Origin: Climacteris rufus
Taxonomy: Eukaryota > Chordata > Aves > Passeriformes > Climacteridae
Direction of reading: 5' to 3'
Length of the DNA: 64,000 nucleotides
NCBI GenBank assembly: GCA_013398175.1
Contig: VZRZ01004841.1
Span: forward strand, 1-64,000
The notes under the pieces were generated by a model that saw nothing but the letters and a program-made list of their open reading frames with translations, did not search any database and was not told the origin of the DNA. Both the position numbers and the translations under genes were made by a program. Each line of letters begins with the position of its first letter. The stretch's first letter is position 1. Positions 42,601 to 57,600 of this stretch are shown one piece after another.

Positions 42601-45600
42601 TTCTAGTTCCTGAGGAACTGTCAAAGACTGCTGGCTCCAAAACTCAAGTCGCTCCTTTGCAGATTGTAACCACTGTGTCAATTCATTTGATTCACTCTGA
42701 TACCTGTGAAGACGTTTAAAGAAGACTAAAACAGTCATTGCCACTTCTTGCCTCCACCTGAGCAGTCTCTCCTCCATATGTTAGAGGAAGATACTGAATG
42801 CTAGATTTCAAATAAAAATGTTTTCTTTCCTTTAACAAATTGCAGAAAAACATACTTTAATTTTACAGGCAGGCATGGTATCAGGAAGGTCTTATTTTAG
42901 CCATTACACTCACAATTTCTAGCTATGCCTTTATTTTGTCTCTTAGAAAAAACTAAGTTTAATGAAGGACTAGTAACTAGGTTAAAAATCTCTTTGGACA
43001 AGCTGCAATCCCACCCAACACACATAAACAGAATTTTGATTTCCATTAGAAGGCTCAGTCTTCCTAAAGCTTTAGCACAAAATATCTCTGAGCAGAAACT
43101 TTTTTTTTTCCCAGAAACCACCTCCGTATCAGTTCACTTCACATGCCAAGCAAATAATGAGATAACAGAAAAAGAGTGTCCACACATAAGCCAGGGATCC
43201 ATGAACAATTGACATAGCTTGTACACCAACTAGATAATTAATTTCAAAAGTAGCGTATGAACATTAGCAGAGGTACCAAAAGCTCCCTTCCATATATGCA
43301 ATGATACAAACCCACAAGAGCCCAGAAGTTGCAATGCATCTACTAAAATGTGCTGAGGCTACTCATGTTACCCAGTGCAGCATACTTTTCTTATCAACCT
43401 GGATGTACAAATTCTAAATTAATCATCTAAATAAGGATTTTCTGACTTCCTGGCACCAGTTCTTGTCTGCTACATGTTGTATTACAAACGAGAGAATACA
43501 ACAGCACTTCTATTGAACAGAAGAGTAGTCAAACTATGACATACATCTCAAAGAGCTTCCTTTTAAATGTTGAATATAATAGTTCTGGGTTCAGAGGGGC
43601 TTTGACCTGAACAGCACAGGTGAAGAACTTTATATTGCCCATTACATCGGCATTACCTTGTCCAGTGCTTCAGTATTGTCTCCAGCCTGTGAAGCTCCTT
43701 GGTAACTTTGCTGGTGTTACTTAACCAGTGTTCTCCTAGTTGGTTCAGCTGACTTTCAAGCTCTGAGCAGCTCACAGAAAAAAGGAGTCTTTTCCCATCA
43801 TCTAGCACTTGGTATAATTTAGGTTGGTATTCAGTCAGGTTAGATCGCAGATGCTGCAATGACAGAGGAGATGGTTAGATAGCTCTGCAGGTCTCTGATA
43901 GCACACTTTCTCAACATTCAGTTTCATTTTATTGCATTTTGTAGCATATCCAATGTCACCACAGCACACCACATTTTTTATCTCTGCTCCAGTTTAAGAA
44001 CTCCCTGAGAACCATCATGCAGATAATCTGCTCAAAATCTGAACGTGCTGGCCCAAAACCAATCACTTCAATATGTCTATTGGTACCTCCTTATGATGAA
44101 CTCCTCCTTCATGTAGATATTTTATACTTGAAAAGAATCTTTGTGGGCAAGACCACGTCTGACAGAAATTGATTAAAGTATCAGATCTTAGTTTATCATC
44201 TACTGAAAACCCATCATCTGCTGCAATGAAAGTTAAAAATGCCCAATATCAAATCATTAACAGTAGTCACTCTTCAGCCCTTTCAATGCCTATCTTCAGC
44301 TCTCTGGATATCTCACTCTTACTGACCTAACCTCCTGCTCTTTGTGGCTACAAACAGAAGATCACCCCATCCATCCAAATCCCCAAACACAGAGGCCAAT
44401 TTTTTTTTTTTGCACAAGAAAGCTAAAAAGGTAATGAAAAAGTTAATACTATTATCCAGAATCACACCTGGGACCAAGACAGACTTAATTTAAATGGTGA
44501 CTTGTGGAGAATTTGTATATGTGGGCAAATATACCTGCCAAATTCTAATATCATTACACAAATAGTATGGATTTTAAAAACTGTACATTTGACTAAGTTT
44601 GAGTGTAAAATGTACATGCATGCCCATTTTTCAGTTCTACTGAAAGTAATCTGAAGATAAAAGGTATAAAACTACCAGTCATATTCAGTACATATTGAGT
44701 ACATTTCTGTCACTCTTATTTCCTCTTTCACAAAAATGGAGCTCTAATAGATTAAAAAAAATTATACGCATGTGTCTGTGTACTTACACATAACATATTT
44801 ACAATAAATTCTGAGAGAGCAGCATAAAAAATTTCTAAGATAGTAATAAATTTATTATGATGGATTTTTAGTCTAAATGTGGCCAATTAATAAAATTTAT
44901 GCCATAACAGAATACAAGAATCTGGATTTGAACAACCTAACTTACGTAACTGACAAGAAAAAAGAAGAAAAATAATTTAGGGTCAGGAGCAACACAAACG
45001 ATGCCTAGCATTAAACAAAATCAAAACAACTCCCCTAAACAACAGATTGCTTAAGTTGTCCTCATACCATTGGAAAAGCAGAAAGTTGTCTGGTAAAAGA
45101 ACAAAATACAATAACAAATTCAGAGTAAACACAAAATCAATTTTCAATACCAATTTGACAAGATAATTTTCTGTAAAACGAAACAAGAGAACAAAAAATC
45201 CCCAACTAAAGTGTCTAGTACAAGGAGACGAAGACAAAACACTAGACCAAAACAACAGGATGTGGTAGAAAATCTATATGTAAACTACTTGTTGCATTTG
45301 GGGAGGAAGGCAACTTCGGGAACCACAGGCTTTTCAGCCTCATCTTGCTCTCTGGAAAGATCATCCAGCATATCCTCCTGGATTCAATTTTCAATGACAA
45401 AAAGGACCAAGAGGTAATCAGGAACATTCACCCTGACTAACCTGACAGCCTTTTATCACAAAATTACTGTATCTGTGGATCAGACTGACTTCAGCATGGC
45501 CTTTTACACCATCTCCCACTGGGCCCTCCTCTAGCAGCAGAGAGAGCTCGGGCTGGCTAAATGGACTCTTTTCTGGGTTGAAAATGAGCTGCATTATCAG

Positions 45601-48600
45601 TCTAAACACTAGGGATCAAAGGCTTGATGACTGGCTGGCAGATTGCAATGGGCAGAGTACTCCAAGAGATTGTTGGTATTTTATCCCAGACATCTTCAAA
45701 ATATGAATGGCATGGATCATGGCAGACAGCATTCCCGCTGTGAATTTGTGGATGACACTAACGGAGGGAGAGTAGTTAGGACAAAAATTGGCAGACTTAG
45801 TCCAGAGGCACTTTACTAAACTTGATGTTGGAGACAGCAAAGAACTTAGAAGGCTCAAGAACTGCAACTTCTGCCCCTTGGGCAGACTAACCATGTTTCT
45901 CAGTACAGGTTAGGAAGCAAATAGCTAGTGTATTTAACCTGGCATCTTATAAGGCAAGCCACGGCACTGGTCTATATTAGGACGGTGAGCAACCAAATCA
46001 AGTTGTTTTATTATCCTCATCTACATGGTGCTGATAAGACCACATCTAGTACACCTGATTGTGCTCTGATCCTGTCTCTTACCAAGCTGAGAAAGCAACA
46101 AGTAGTCAGGGGTCTGGTGTAGCACTATTAAGTTATTTAGGGACCTAGAGCACATGTCCTTTACAAAGAGGCTCAAGGAAGTGAGCTGGCTTTAGCTTGA
46201 CAAACAGGAGGCCTACAGCTATTTGGAGGAGAATTAAAAAGATGATAGAGGTAAATGCTCCTCAGTAGTGCCACACAATATAAAAACAATAATGGTGACA
46301 AACTGCAAGTTGAAGGTATAGATTGAGCATTATAGAAAACTTTTTTAGTAAGTGGTTGTGCAGGACTGAAATTGGTCCCCTGGTCAGCTGTGGGATCTCC
46401 ATCTTTTGATGTTTCCAAACTTGTTGCTGATCCAGCCCATGACAATGGTAGTGTTTCAAGTGGGAGGCTGGACTAGATAAACATCAGAGATCCCTTTCAT
46501 TCAACTTTTCTCCAGAGAACATCTACAAGGCACAAACCTGAAAAAGTGTAATCCGGTCTGTAAGCCTATCCTCTGTCTCTTCCACCAAACCAACAGCGGG
46601 GATGTTTCCTTCAACAGACTCCAGCTGTCTGATAAGTTCCTGGTAATCTTCATCCAGATGCATCCAGGTCTACAAGCACAAATTATCCATGTATATGGTG
46701 AATCAGGGTATCTATAAACTCTATTACTTGCTTTTTTGATCTGAAATCCTACATCCTGTATGGTTGTGAAAGTACAGAACTAACAGTACAAATGTCCAGT
46801 GAACCTGTAGAAAGACACCATCTCTCTGCCAAGTCCAACTTTTGTTTAGAACACATGGATAAAGCTGTCATGCTCTCCTTATCAGCTAAAGCTAAGCAAC
46901 TCTTTAAATTCACGGGAACAAAACTTGTATCACCTGAAGGTCACAAGAGTTAAACAGAAAAGATTGAATTTGTGTGCATGACAAAAGGAACTGATGTCCA
47001 TCAATTCTGTCCAAGCATAGGAAATCAACATTACAGGATATGCTGGTGGTGGATCACAATGAAAGTGCAGAAAAGACCACAGAAATTCTCACCTCTAGAA
47101 TGTATTCTAGCTCCACGCCTCGTTTATGAGCTAGCTTTAACACAGCTGAAGCTTGTGTCATTATCTCTGAATGTGACTGAGATTCCTTCAAGAGGGCAAA
47201 GCTACTCATCTTCCTAAAAAGTGTTTCTGTCAGGATCATGTGAGACTCCAACCCTTGAAAGTATTCCTGAAAAATTTGGATGTGAGGGAGAGGGTAGAGG
47301 GAGAATAGAATAGTTAGTGAAACTGTTACTCAATGTATTACCACTATAACAACATTTTAAGATATAAACAGTACAATTTAGTATCTATAAACATAGAATT
47401 AGGTAAACTTTTAACTTCATAACGTTTCACAAAATCCAACACACAATTTAAAGAGGAAAATGGTCTTTTCAAAGAAAGAAGTCAGTCATTCTTTCCACAC
47501 AAATTCCATCCTGACTCTCATACCATAAACAAAAATATCTTAAATCAGATAAATACACCTCCAAAAATTCTGCCTAATGAAAACATGTTGCAGTGGTCCA
47601 GCCCACCTTTGGGCTGAGTGACATCAAGCCCGTGGATTTCCCCACCCAGGACTCCGACCCTGAGGGCAAATCCGAGGGCGAGACCCAAGACTAGGGTTGC
47701 CTCCCACTGGGTGTCACTCCCGCAGCATCTCCTCCCTCTTTTCCAGAAGCTTCTTTGTTCCCCTAACCCCACTGGTTTAAATCCCTATCTATATTCATGT
47801 ACTTCGCTGCTTACGTATTAAGCTCTAGAAAGTTCTGTTAACTTCTGTTGCCATTGGTTGTTTCAAATATGTTCCTCCCCCAAAATGCTGTGATTTGTTC
47901 CCTGTCACCCCATGTCATTTCCCCATTGGTTTGTCCCTTTGTTCCGCCCCTTCAGCTCCCCCGTTTAAAAGGGGCTGTAACTGTTCCCGATCGCCTTTTC
48001 TCCCTTGCCTCTCCTTCTGACCAGACTTTCTGCCCCCCCCGGGGGTTGAATAAAGTTGGGACTGCAGGCAAAGAGAAGGCCCTCTCTCTTCCTTCGCTCT
48101 TGCCTTTGTTGCCTAGTAACACCTTCACTGCTGCCAGCTTTCCTTTGAGCCTCCTGCAGACAGCATTGCAGCTGCTGACAGGATTTTGGTTTGCTCGCTG
48201 CTGGGACACCAATCCTTGTCGTCTGCCCAGGCACCAGGAGGCCAGCGGTCAGCGCAACAAAAACGTGGAAAATCCCTGTTATATTTGTGAGAGCTATCAC
48301 TGAATGTAAATTTCTGTTGAAAATAAATGGAGTGGTGGACGAAATTCCTACGTACCACAACAGGACAATACTAGGAACTTGTTATTAGAACAAGGAAGAA
48401 AATGCATTCTACCTGGGCTCACCTTCAACAAAGCATTTGAAACTCAGTCTGTCAAGACAGTTCATTGACTCCAATTTAAAATACAGTCTGGCCCACCATT
48501 CTGAAAAACTCCTGAATCTTTAGGAACAGAAGGTTAGCAGTTTTGACTCTAGTATGGGAATAATGTTGATGACACACTGATGTTTTGGTTGTTGCTGAGT

Positions 48601-51600
48601 AGTGTTTACCCCAAATTAAGAACGTTTCAGTTTCCCTTTCTCTGTCAGTGAGCAGGTGCATGAGAAGCCAGGAGGTAGAACGCTCAGGATAGCTGACCTG
48701 AACTGGACAAAGGGATATTCCATACCAGAGAGCATCATGTTAGTATGTAAACTGGAGGGAACTGTCTAGCAGCTGATGACTTCTTCTTGGAAACAGGCTG
48801 GGTATTGCTCAGGGGGTGGTGAACAACGGTATTGTACATCACTTATTTTTTTCTCTTGTGTATTTCTCTCTCCTTTCCATTGCAATTGTATTTACTATTT
48901 CGATTAGTAGTAGTAGTAGTAGTAGTGCTATTAGTAATACTCATATCTCATGCCATAACGTTTACCTTTTCTTTCCGATTCTCCTCCCCAAAGAAGGAAG
49001 GGGTAAGTGAGGAAGCAGCTGTGTGGTAGTTAGTTTCCCACTGGGGTTAAACCATGATCACAAGATTTCAGTCATGATTAGTCCTGAAATATGTCCCAGT
49101 TTCTTACCTTATGTTTTTCAAGCAGTGATTGAACCTCCGCTTTAGAAGAAACAATCATTTTCTGGTCACCAGCCATTTTTTCTTGGCCTGTTTCTACCAG
49201 GTCAGCCAGGTCCTGCAAAGCCCGCTCATACTGCCTCTTCAGAGCCATATTCTGGTTCAGATCACTCCTCCTGGATCCAATGATCATCAGCAGCTCATCA
49301 TACTTATCCTAGGGGGAAAAGGGCAGCAATGGTGATTCTTATTTCACACCTTACATGTCTGCCTAGAAGCAATCTTACTGTCCTTGTACTCTCTGTGTAT
49401 ACTAGCAGAGTAACATTTATTTCCAATTCAAAAAGAGTTTGCAGATATACTGACTACATTGATAAATTAACAAATCACTATTTAATGACAGAAAAAACAA
49501 GCAAGACCTGCAACTTTTCAAGTGCATGCATTCCTGAGAAAAATTAGCAGAATCCCAAAGACTTAATATATGTAGCAAAGGAGTAGGATGAGTGGGCTTA
49601 ACGCATCAAGAAACAGTGACTACTGTGCACTGCAGATGCTGTTTACATTTTACTTTTTATAAGGCAGAGGTTTGGATGGACTGGACATGGATACAGACTA
49701 TAAGCATGTCAAAGTCAGGTTAGTTTTCTTCTCCTGCTGCAGTATCTCACTACCAGCAAGACATATAAAAACCATACCAAGCCCATACTTTTGATCTATA
49801 CAATTCCAACAACCAAAATATTTCTACGATCATCCAGTGCTACAACAAAATTCCCACCCTCAGACTGCAGCTGGCTCTCCTAGCTTTGTAACACAAAATT
49901 GTGAGAAGCAAAACTGTAAGAAAAAGCAAAAGGAAGGCTTTTCTAAAAACTGAAATGAAGGGGAGGGGACACATAATAACATAAAATCTGAGAGCAAAAA
50001 AAACCAAACACCCAAACCCCAAAACAAAACAGCAGGAGGCACTAAGACCAAAAGGATAAAGAACTGGGCAAAAGACACATTTGTTCAAATTCTTTGTCAT
50101 TCATTTTTAATTGATATCACTGTCTTGTTGGCTTAATAAGTTTATGGTCCAGTTTCAGCTGTTTTATTTGCTTCCAATTTATTATAATGCCATTGTAAAT
50201 GGTAAAATTCCATAAATCTTCTCCTTGATATTTCCTCAAGCATTACCCTGCATCAGCACCAAACTCCCCACAAAGGAGTTTCAACAGATTTACGGAAGTT
50301 GTGGATCAACTGCTCTACATGAGAGATGTTCTAGTAAAAGACAACATTTCCGGTTTCAGGTCTCCCTTCACTCTCTTATCATCCTTTATCCCCTTCCTTT
50401 TTTTAAAATGACAGATGTGATAGAGTGCTAAACCACAAATCATGAGACACTGGTGAGACAGGGATGAACCTTCAGCAGACATTTATGTTTACATGCTTAA
50501 CTTCCTCTGTTTGAAAAAGGAGTCAACAAGAGCTGTCGGAAAGCATGGTTTTGTACATTTTTACAAGTAATACTGCTAATAACAAGGGATGTTGGAAAAT
50601 CTGAGGAGGCAAATATAGAAAAACTAGGTGAATCAGAGAGAACATAATCTTTTATACACACTGAAATGTTTTTAATTCCTTCTCCTAAACTGCCTTATGT
50701 ACAATAAAAGGAATCATTCCTTGGTATCACCAGACAGGTCTAGGATGGAACTGATGAACCATACCTGGATCTTAGACAACTCTTGTACAGACGGTTGGTC
50801 AATTTGTAGCTTTTCTATACGCTTCTTTAATTCATTGATTCCAGCATCTAGTTCCTTCAAACCTTCTTCTGCCTGCAGTATGACCTGTATTTGAAAATTA
50901 CATTGCTTACTTTTAAGTTTTAATAACAGAATCGTAGGTAATATGATCTTATTCTTTTCTGTTTCCAGTACTAATCAATGTGCAGTCCATCAATGTGCTG
51001 AAATTTTAGAAGATGATATAAAGGTAACATATTAATTCAAAGTTGGGAGAGCCCACTTTTTTCTTAAATAGGCAGATCATTATTTTATATATATATATAA
51101 CAAGCTGTTTTAGCATCATAGAAAATACTATGTTTAGTATTTTTTATATGAAACATCACTGTCAAGTTCTATGCTTTTAGTTATATAGTACAGACACAAA
51201 AGACCTTTTCTTTGATCTAACAACTTCTTTTAGAACATTCTTTTTATTAGCACTTATTCCTTTCATATCTGAGCACCAAGCAAACAACCATCACAGCAGA
51301 ACCCAGGTGTGATAGCAAAGAGCTGTGCATGGTTCCCTTTCATGACAAAAATCACTGTCAAGGAAACAAGACCTGTACCTTCCCTTTCGCATTTGGAAAA
51401 CTTCAACTTAAGAACATGGGTTGGTATTTACAAGTGTATGCAGGTGATGAGTTTATTCCATGAAAGCTACAAACTTTCCTAGGTCTCTGCTGAAGTATGC
51501 AGCAGAACACATACTTCATATACATATGAACACATGCAGACTATAAGAAAGTTAAAAGCATGAGGTAGGTTCCGGTACTGAAAGTCCTTTGTTGAGGCCC

Positions 51601-54600
51601 TTTCTTGGAAGCTGCCTATCCAAATATTCTAAAGCTCTGCATGTGAAGTAGAACTCCTGCCTCCAGCTAACACGGAGTATGCACAACACAGTCACTGAAC
51701 TTCCACTTCATGCAACCAAATCACCTGGCTGATTAAGGGCCTTATTTCTACTTTCCCAAACACATACTGAACAAACAGCAGTGCTTTAAAATCTGAACAT
51801 TTTATCAGCCCAAGTAGATTTTTGGAAACAAGTAATTCCACTTGCTTTTGTTACCACATTGTTTTCCTAGTTGGTAGCTAAATTAATCATACAGGAAAAA
51901 AAATGCCAATGTTTGGCATCACAGAAGATAGAAAAGAAAGACACGACGTGACTTCTCTTTTTCCTACAGGAGACATAAACTCCTTAAAAATTTGAATGTC
52001 AGGTATATGAAGTCCAGTATTTCTGTTTAGCTGAAGGGTAAGTTTATTCCATTCATTCACCTGCTGGCACCAGGCATCAGTAACAAATATGCTAACCCTT
52101 AGCATACTTCATTCATTTTTCTCACTGGCAAAAGAGAAATAAGAAAACAGGATATACTGTCTGATATAAAAAATTAATTATTCATCAGGCCATTCTTGAT
52201 AAAGAAAAGCTAATCAGTGACTTAAATTAATATGAGTAACATTCAAGAAATTACCATATACCAGTGAGCAAGGAAGTATCTTTGGTTTTCAATGAAGTTT
52301 AATAGTCAAACAATTTAGCAAAACTTTGGACTTTTTTGTTTATTGAAGTTTTCTTTTTTTTTTTTCAAATACTGCCAAGTATAAGCATAACTAGGTACTA
52401 GGGGAGACAAAAAAGACAATTTTGGTAGTGGTTCTTTTGTTGTTGTTGCGCCTTTTTGTTTTATTTATTTATAAATATGTGAGTACATTCTTGGACATAC
52501 TCATTTTCCTATACTTCATATGTGTTCTGCCCTTAAAACCAACTGCTCTCTAGAACCCATTTACACTTTGGATAGAACCTTTACCTCTTCTGCTCTCCCC
52601 CAGTGACAGATATGTGGTAATACCTGCATTTGCTCTGTTTCTGGTCTGTCAGCTGCCTCTGCCAGTTTCTGTAGAACTAAGTATTTGCTATCAGCCACCG
52701 ATGTAAACATGAGCTTCAGATCATTCTGCAGGAGACAACAGCAACAAATCATATCCAACTGCAGCATAAAACGACTGAAAATATTCCATGTTTCAAAAAG
52801 TTTGAAGCATTAGAACATTACACAGTCAGCACTACAGCATAAAACCTATTCAAAATTGGAAGCACCATAAATAGCAATTAAAAAAACATTTAACATTGCT
52901 GAAAATCCATAACTGGATATATATGAGCTAAGAGCCAAACCAACTACTATTCAAAACATATCCTGTGAACACACTTCTATTTTTGCCTTCCAATTAGATA
53001 ATTAATTTCCAAGGGTCATTAGCTTCTTTTAACAAATACGTTATTCTTGTGCAGTTTATTCAACCATGTATGCTTATAAATAAGCTAGGTTTTACTTTTT
53101 AAGGCAAGCTTTTTTAATTACAAACTTGAGCAACTATAACACATAAGTAAAGAAGGTTTCTACACACTACAGGGCTAACTACATGCTACAACTTTTAGAA
53201 TACTTTATCAGATCAGACACATAAATACTACTTAACAATTTTGTCAAGATACAATCAATTATCTTCTTGCATTCATCTCAACAGAAAATTATCAGCACAC
53301 TTTTCTGAGACTTTCAGCAATGTAAGAGGTGCATTACTGATGTTTTATTTATTTTTACATGCAGTAATTTTAAATACTAAATACTGCTAAGAATAATGCA
53401 AAGGATTCTACTCAAATTTGTTTTTATCAGCAAAGGAAGGTCTTTCATTGAAAAACGTGGAGTGCAGAGGAAATTTTATGGAGTTTGGAAGGAAATTCAG
53501 TAGTGACAATCTATGAAAAGACGACCCTAATCTAAAGACACAAGGAATCTATTTCCCTTCTTTCTTTTTTTTCATTTTTTTTTTAATTTATGGGTTTCTT
53601 TAATTAAAAATAAACCATTCTGGAGGGCTTTATATAGCAATGAAAATGATAATGATAACAACAAGGATAATGATAATGATAATAGGACATAAGGTAGAGA
53701 ACAAGTAAGATCTGAAAGTGTTTCTGACCTCTGAGAAGTTTTCTAAAAGCACACATTTCTCCACTTACCATCATTTTTTCATATTTGCACAATACAGATT
53801 TCCTTTTGTGCAACACCAGCAGGGTGAGACAGCATGGAATGATTATCACGGAAACTGCCTGAGTTGTAGAACACTTCTAGCACAGAGTTTAAATGTTGAG
53901 TAATTATTTGGGTGTCAAATTTTGCACAGCCTACGCAGTTTCATTTTTCAATAAAAACGTGACAACATTGTTCTTTTGATTTGGTACCAAAAATTCACAG
54001 CCTTTACATCCCCATTTGACATTTACCCCTGTTTATCTCATCACAGGGGCCTCATACCTTGAATGTGACTATTTGCTGGAGTTGTCCTTTCATCTGATGG
54101 CATCGCTGATTTACTACTGACTCCAGTAAGGTAAGTCTTCTCAGGAGACAATTCAAGGTATCTTCTATAATAACTCTATTATCACTATTGTCAGGCAATA
54201 TCTGAGCAAATAATTTCTTGTGCTTATCCACTTCTTCTGTTATGTCTTTGATTTCTTTGGCAAGAGACTAATTTTGTAGGAAAACAAAAGTGACAATCAG
54301 ACATTCTGGAAAGCAGGCAAGCATACTGCCATAAGCACTGTCAGTTTTGCAGTGATGCAGTGACTTTTTTACATTGTTGGTACACACACACACACACACA
54401 CACACCACACACACAAAGATAACAACTGCAGTAATCTCTGATAGTAAAAAGATTCCAGACTGCCAAGGAAAACAAGTTCTGGAACAAAACGATGTCAAAA
54501 CATAGAAATATTGGGGTAAAGGATGATCTAGTCCAACACCCTGGAAGTAAACAGTGACATTTTCAACTAGATATAGATGCTCAGAGCCCTGTCTAGCCTG

Positions 54601-57600
54601 ACTTTGAATGTTTCCAGGGATGGGACATACACCACTTTCCTGGGCAATGTGTTCCAGCATTTCCATGCTCTCATTGTGAAAAATTTCTTCCTTATATCTA
54701 ACCTGAATCTATCCTCTTGCAGTTAATACAGTTATTCCCTTGTCCTATTGCCTCCTTCTCTCTCCCCCACCACTCCATTCTTTCCCCCTCCCTCTTCCCT
54801 AATTAATGCTGATGAACTTGTACTGTTTCTACATCCCAGAGCATTCCTCCCTCTTTTATACTTTGTTTCAATTTCAACAATGCGGTGTTGCTTATACTTA
54901 GAAAAGAAAGAATCTGTGCTTGCTTAGAAGACAGAATCTGTGCTTTCTGCAATATTCTCCACAGGATCATTAAAGTTATTTCTACCAGTAGCAGAATACT
55001 GCAGTTATGTAGAGATTACGTCAGATACACATCCCTTACCCAGGATTCTAATACTATTTTTCTAAAGACTACATAAAATGCACACTTATTGGCAATTGAA
55101 AGCGAGTCTTATTCATTGATTCCTTACCTCTTGCTTGCAGAGGTATGTTTCTGTTTCTCCCTCTGGCAACAGAGCTGTAGCAACAAAGACCTGCTTTTCC
55201 ACATCATCCAGCCACACGGATGCAGTTGTGACACCATCATACAGCTTCTGCTCAAGATGCAGGGTCTCCTCCACCCAGCCAGCCTGGCAAAAGGAACCAG
55301 AGAAGTCCAGAGTAGAAGCACAAGACAGTTTTTCTAACTTCTAGTATTAGGGAAAGGCCTGGATATCCAGGTTGTAACTGAAGAGTTTTCACTGTAAATG
55401 TGGCTGGAGGAGAGGTATAAAGACAATTGAAAACTACCTTAGATGAGACATCTTCAAAAGCCTGATTCAATTCAACCAACACTGGTGACACCAAGGATTT
55501 TTCTTCATCCTGTCCCTCCTCCTTATACAAAGGCATTCCAGGTATCAGTCTGTTTGGTCTGCTATAAGGCTGCTGAGAGAGATGTACTAATTAGGATGCT
55601 TCTACCATATATAGGGCACAGATTCTCTACTGACTGAGGCTATCACCAACTAATGCTCATGGTCCTCCCACAACTGTTCTGTACCTTGAATATCTTGAAT
55701 AAAAGATTGTTCAACAGGAGGTTCACTAGAAGTCAGGATAAATACTTGAGGCCAAAATTAAAAATTACTATTTTACCAAAAATATAATTAATACAAGATA
55801 TTTTGAACTTTGGAAGCTGATTAATGTAGTGTCATACAAAGAATAGTGGGTCTGGGTCTATTAACAATAAAATGGAGGATGTTAATAGAGATTTTGGATT
55901 ATCTCCACTTTAATTGATTAGTCCCTGTTTCTTTCAGTAGAAATTCTGTGCCTGAAATTCCTTACCCACTAAGATCAAGAACTGAATGTAACCAATAAAT
56001 TCAAACTGAAGATAACAGCTTTTCCTCTAAGCTGCTGCCAGACTACTGAGCAATTCCAGAGGGATGATTTGTTACAGAATTATCCTGAGTTAGATAAGCA
56101 GATAAACATTTTGTCTGAGCTCTTTCTTCCTTTCTAGTTCATTAACCTGAATGGTAGTGCAATTCAAATCACTTTGGACAAGACCAGTGCTAGTGACAAT
56201 ATTTAGCAGGTTTTTTAATGTCACAAAAACAAATTGTTTCATCTTCTTTGCATTAATTACAGCATCTTAATACATCTACATACTGTACCTCTTGTTGTAA
56301 CAACTTCTTTCAAAGAGAAAATGGAAAGAGAAATTAATAATAGCTACCAGCTGTTCTTTTTCCAAAGTCTTCTGGAGCAGTCTTTGCTTGGTACTGAATT
56401 CCTGGTTCAGTCTTTCCCATTTCCTCTTCATCTGTTCTTCAGTTGATGGCTTCTCAGCTTGTAAGACTAATTCCTCAGAGAGTATATCAGGCTTCTCACT
56501 GAATCGGGAGATTCATAAAGGTTTAACAAATGCAAAAGTTACAACCATTTAAGTGTTTATTTGCTCTTTCCATTAGGAAATTCTGCATTTAAATTAAGTG
56601 TTACTTTTTTGGTTGGTTTTAATTTTTGGTTTGTTTTTTTTTCAGAGAATAAGACAAAGGCTGGTTTGAACAGCAAGAAGTCCTCAACTGATGGAATAAA
56701 ATGTACATTCTAAGAAACTGTTTAGAGTTGCAAGTACTCATAGTAAGTAAAAAAATCCCCAAACCTGACTGAATATATACTACATTGAAATGTAACCTAT
56801 AAAGAGGTTTTACTTCAAAGCATGAATTGAAATAAAAATTATCTGACTCCTACCTCATCCCCTTTCTCAAAATGCCAGACATACCCTGATATTTTGATGC
56901 AGGACAAGCATATGAGTTTAGCTTTGGTAAACAGTGAATCACATTCAGAATTTTCTGTTTGATTTTTTCTGTTTATTTCTATAGTATAGTATTTTCTGGC
57001 ATTAGAATTAAGGCTTCAGATAGAAAAATATTTGTTAACTGCAGGAAAAAAAATTAAGCAATAAGTATCTTATCTGGGAAGATCTGCTTACAATGGTAGA
57101 TGCAATGTTTAAGCTAGATATGACTGACACACCAGTACTGGTCCATAAAGTTATGGTATGATCCACTGCTTGTCTAAGGAGTCCTACTACTCTCTTAGTG
57201 TGATACTTGACGATAAGAATAAAGTGCATTTCTAAATGCTGAAAGTGATCTATTAGCACAAAACAGTTTGTGTAACTGTGTTATCACACCTCTGAATTAT
57301 AAGAAGGACTCCAGTATCCTAGGCGCTGTATAAAAATTATAAAAGTTAGAGGACTATCTGAAGAAGAGGGATGTAAACATAAGGGTGACAAAGCACAGCT
57401 GTGGAAATTGACTTTTCAGAACAACACATGAAAGCACACCTTATAGACAGGCCTTCAGTAGAGCCCTGCTGTGTTAGGATTTCTTCTCCACGGCATGCTA
57501 CTGATCGAAGCAGGTTCTTCTGCTCTTCTAGCTCTTGTTCCAGCTCCTAGCACAGCAAGTTACAAAATACAGAACAAATCTCAAACAAACTAATTTTGCC

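Noticed and set aside
47848..48303. Overlapping frames of 131-151 codons on both strands
   Set aside because: All lie in the solo LTR and reflect its GC-rich composition.
54268..54666. 132-codon minus-strand frame
   Set aside because: It runs through the CA microsatellite and a CR1 tail, and begins at a CR1 ATG.
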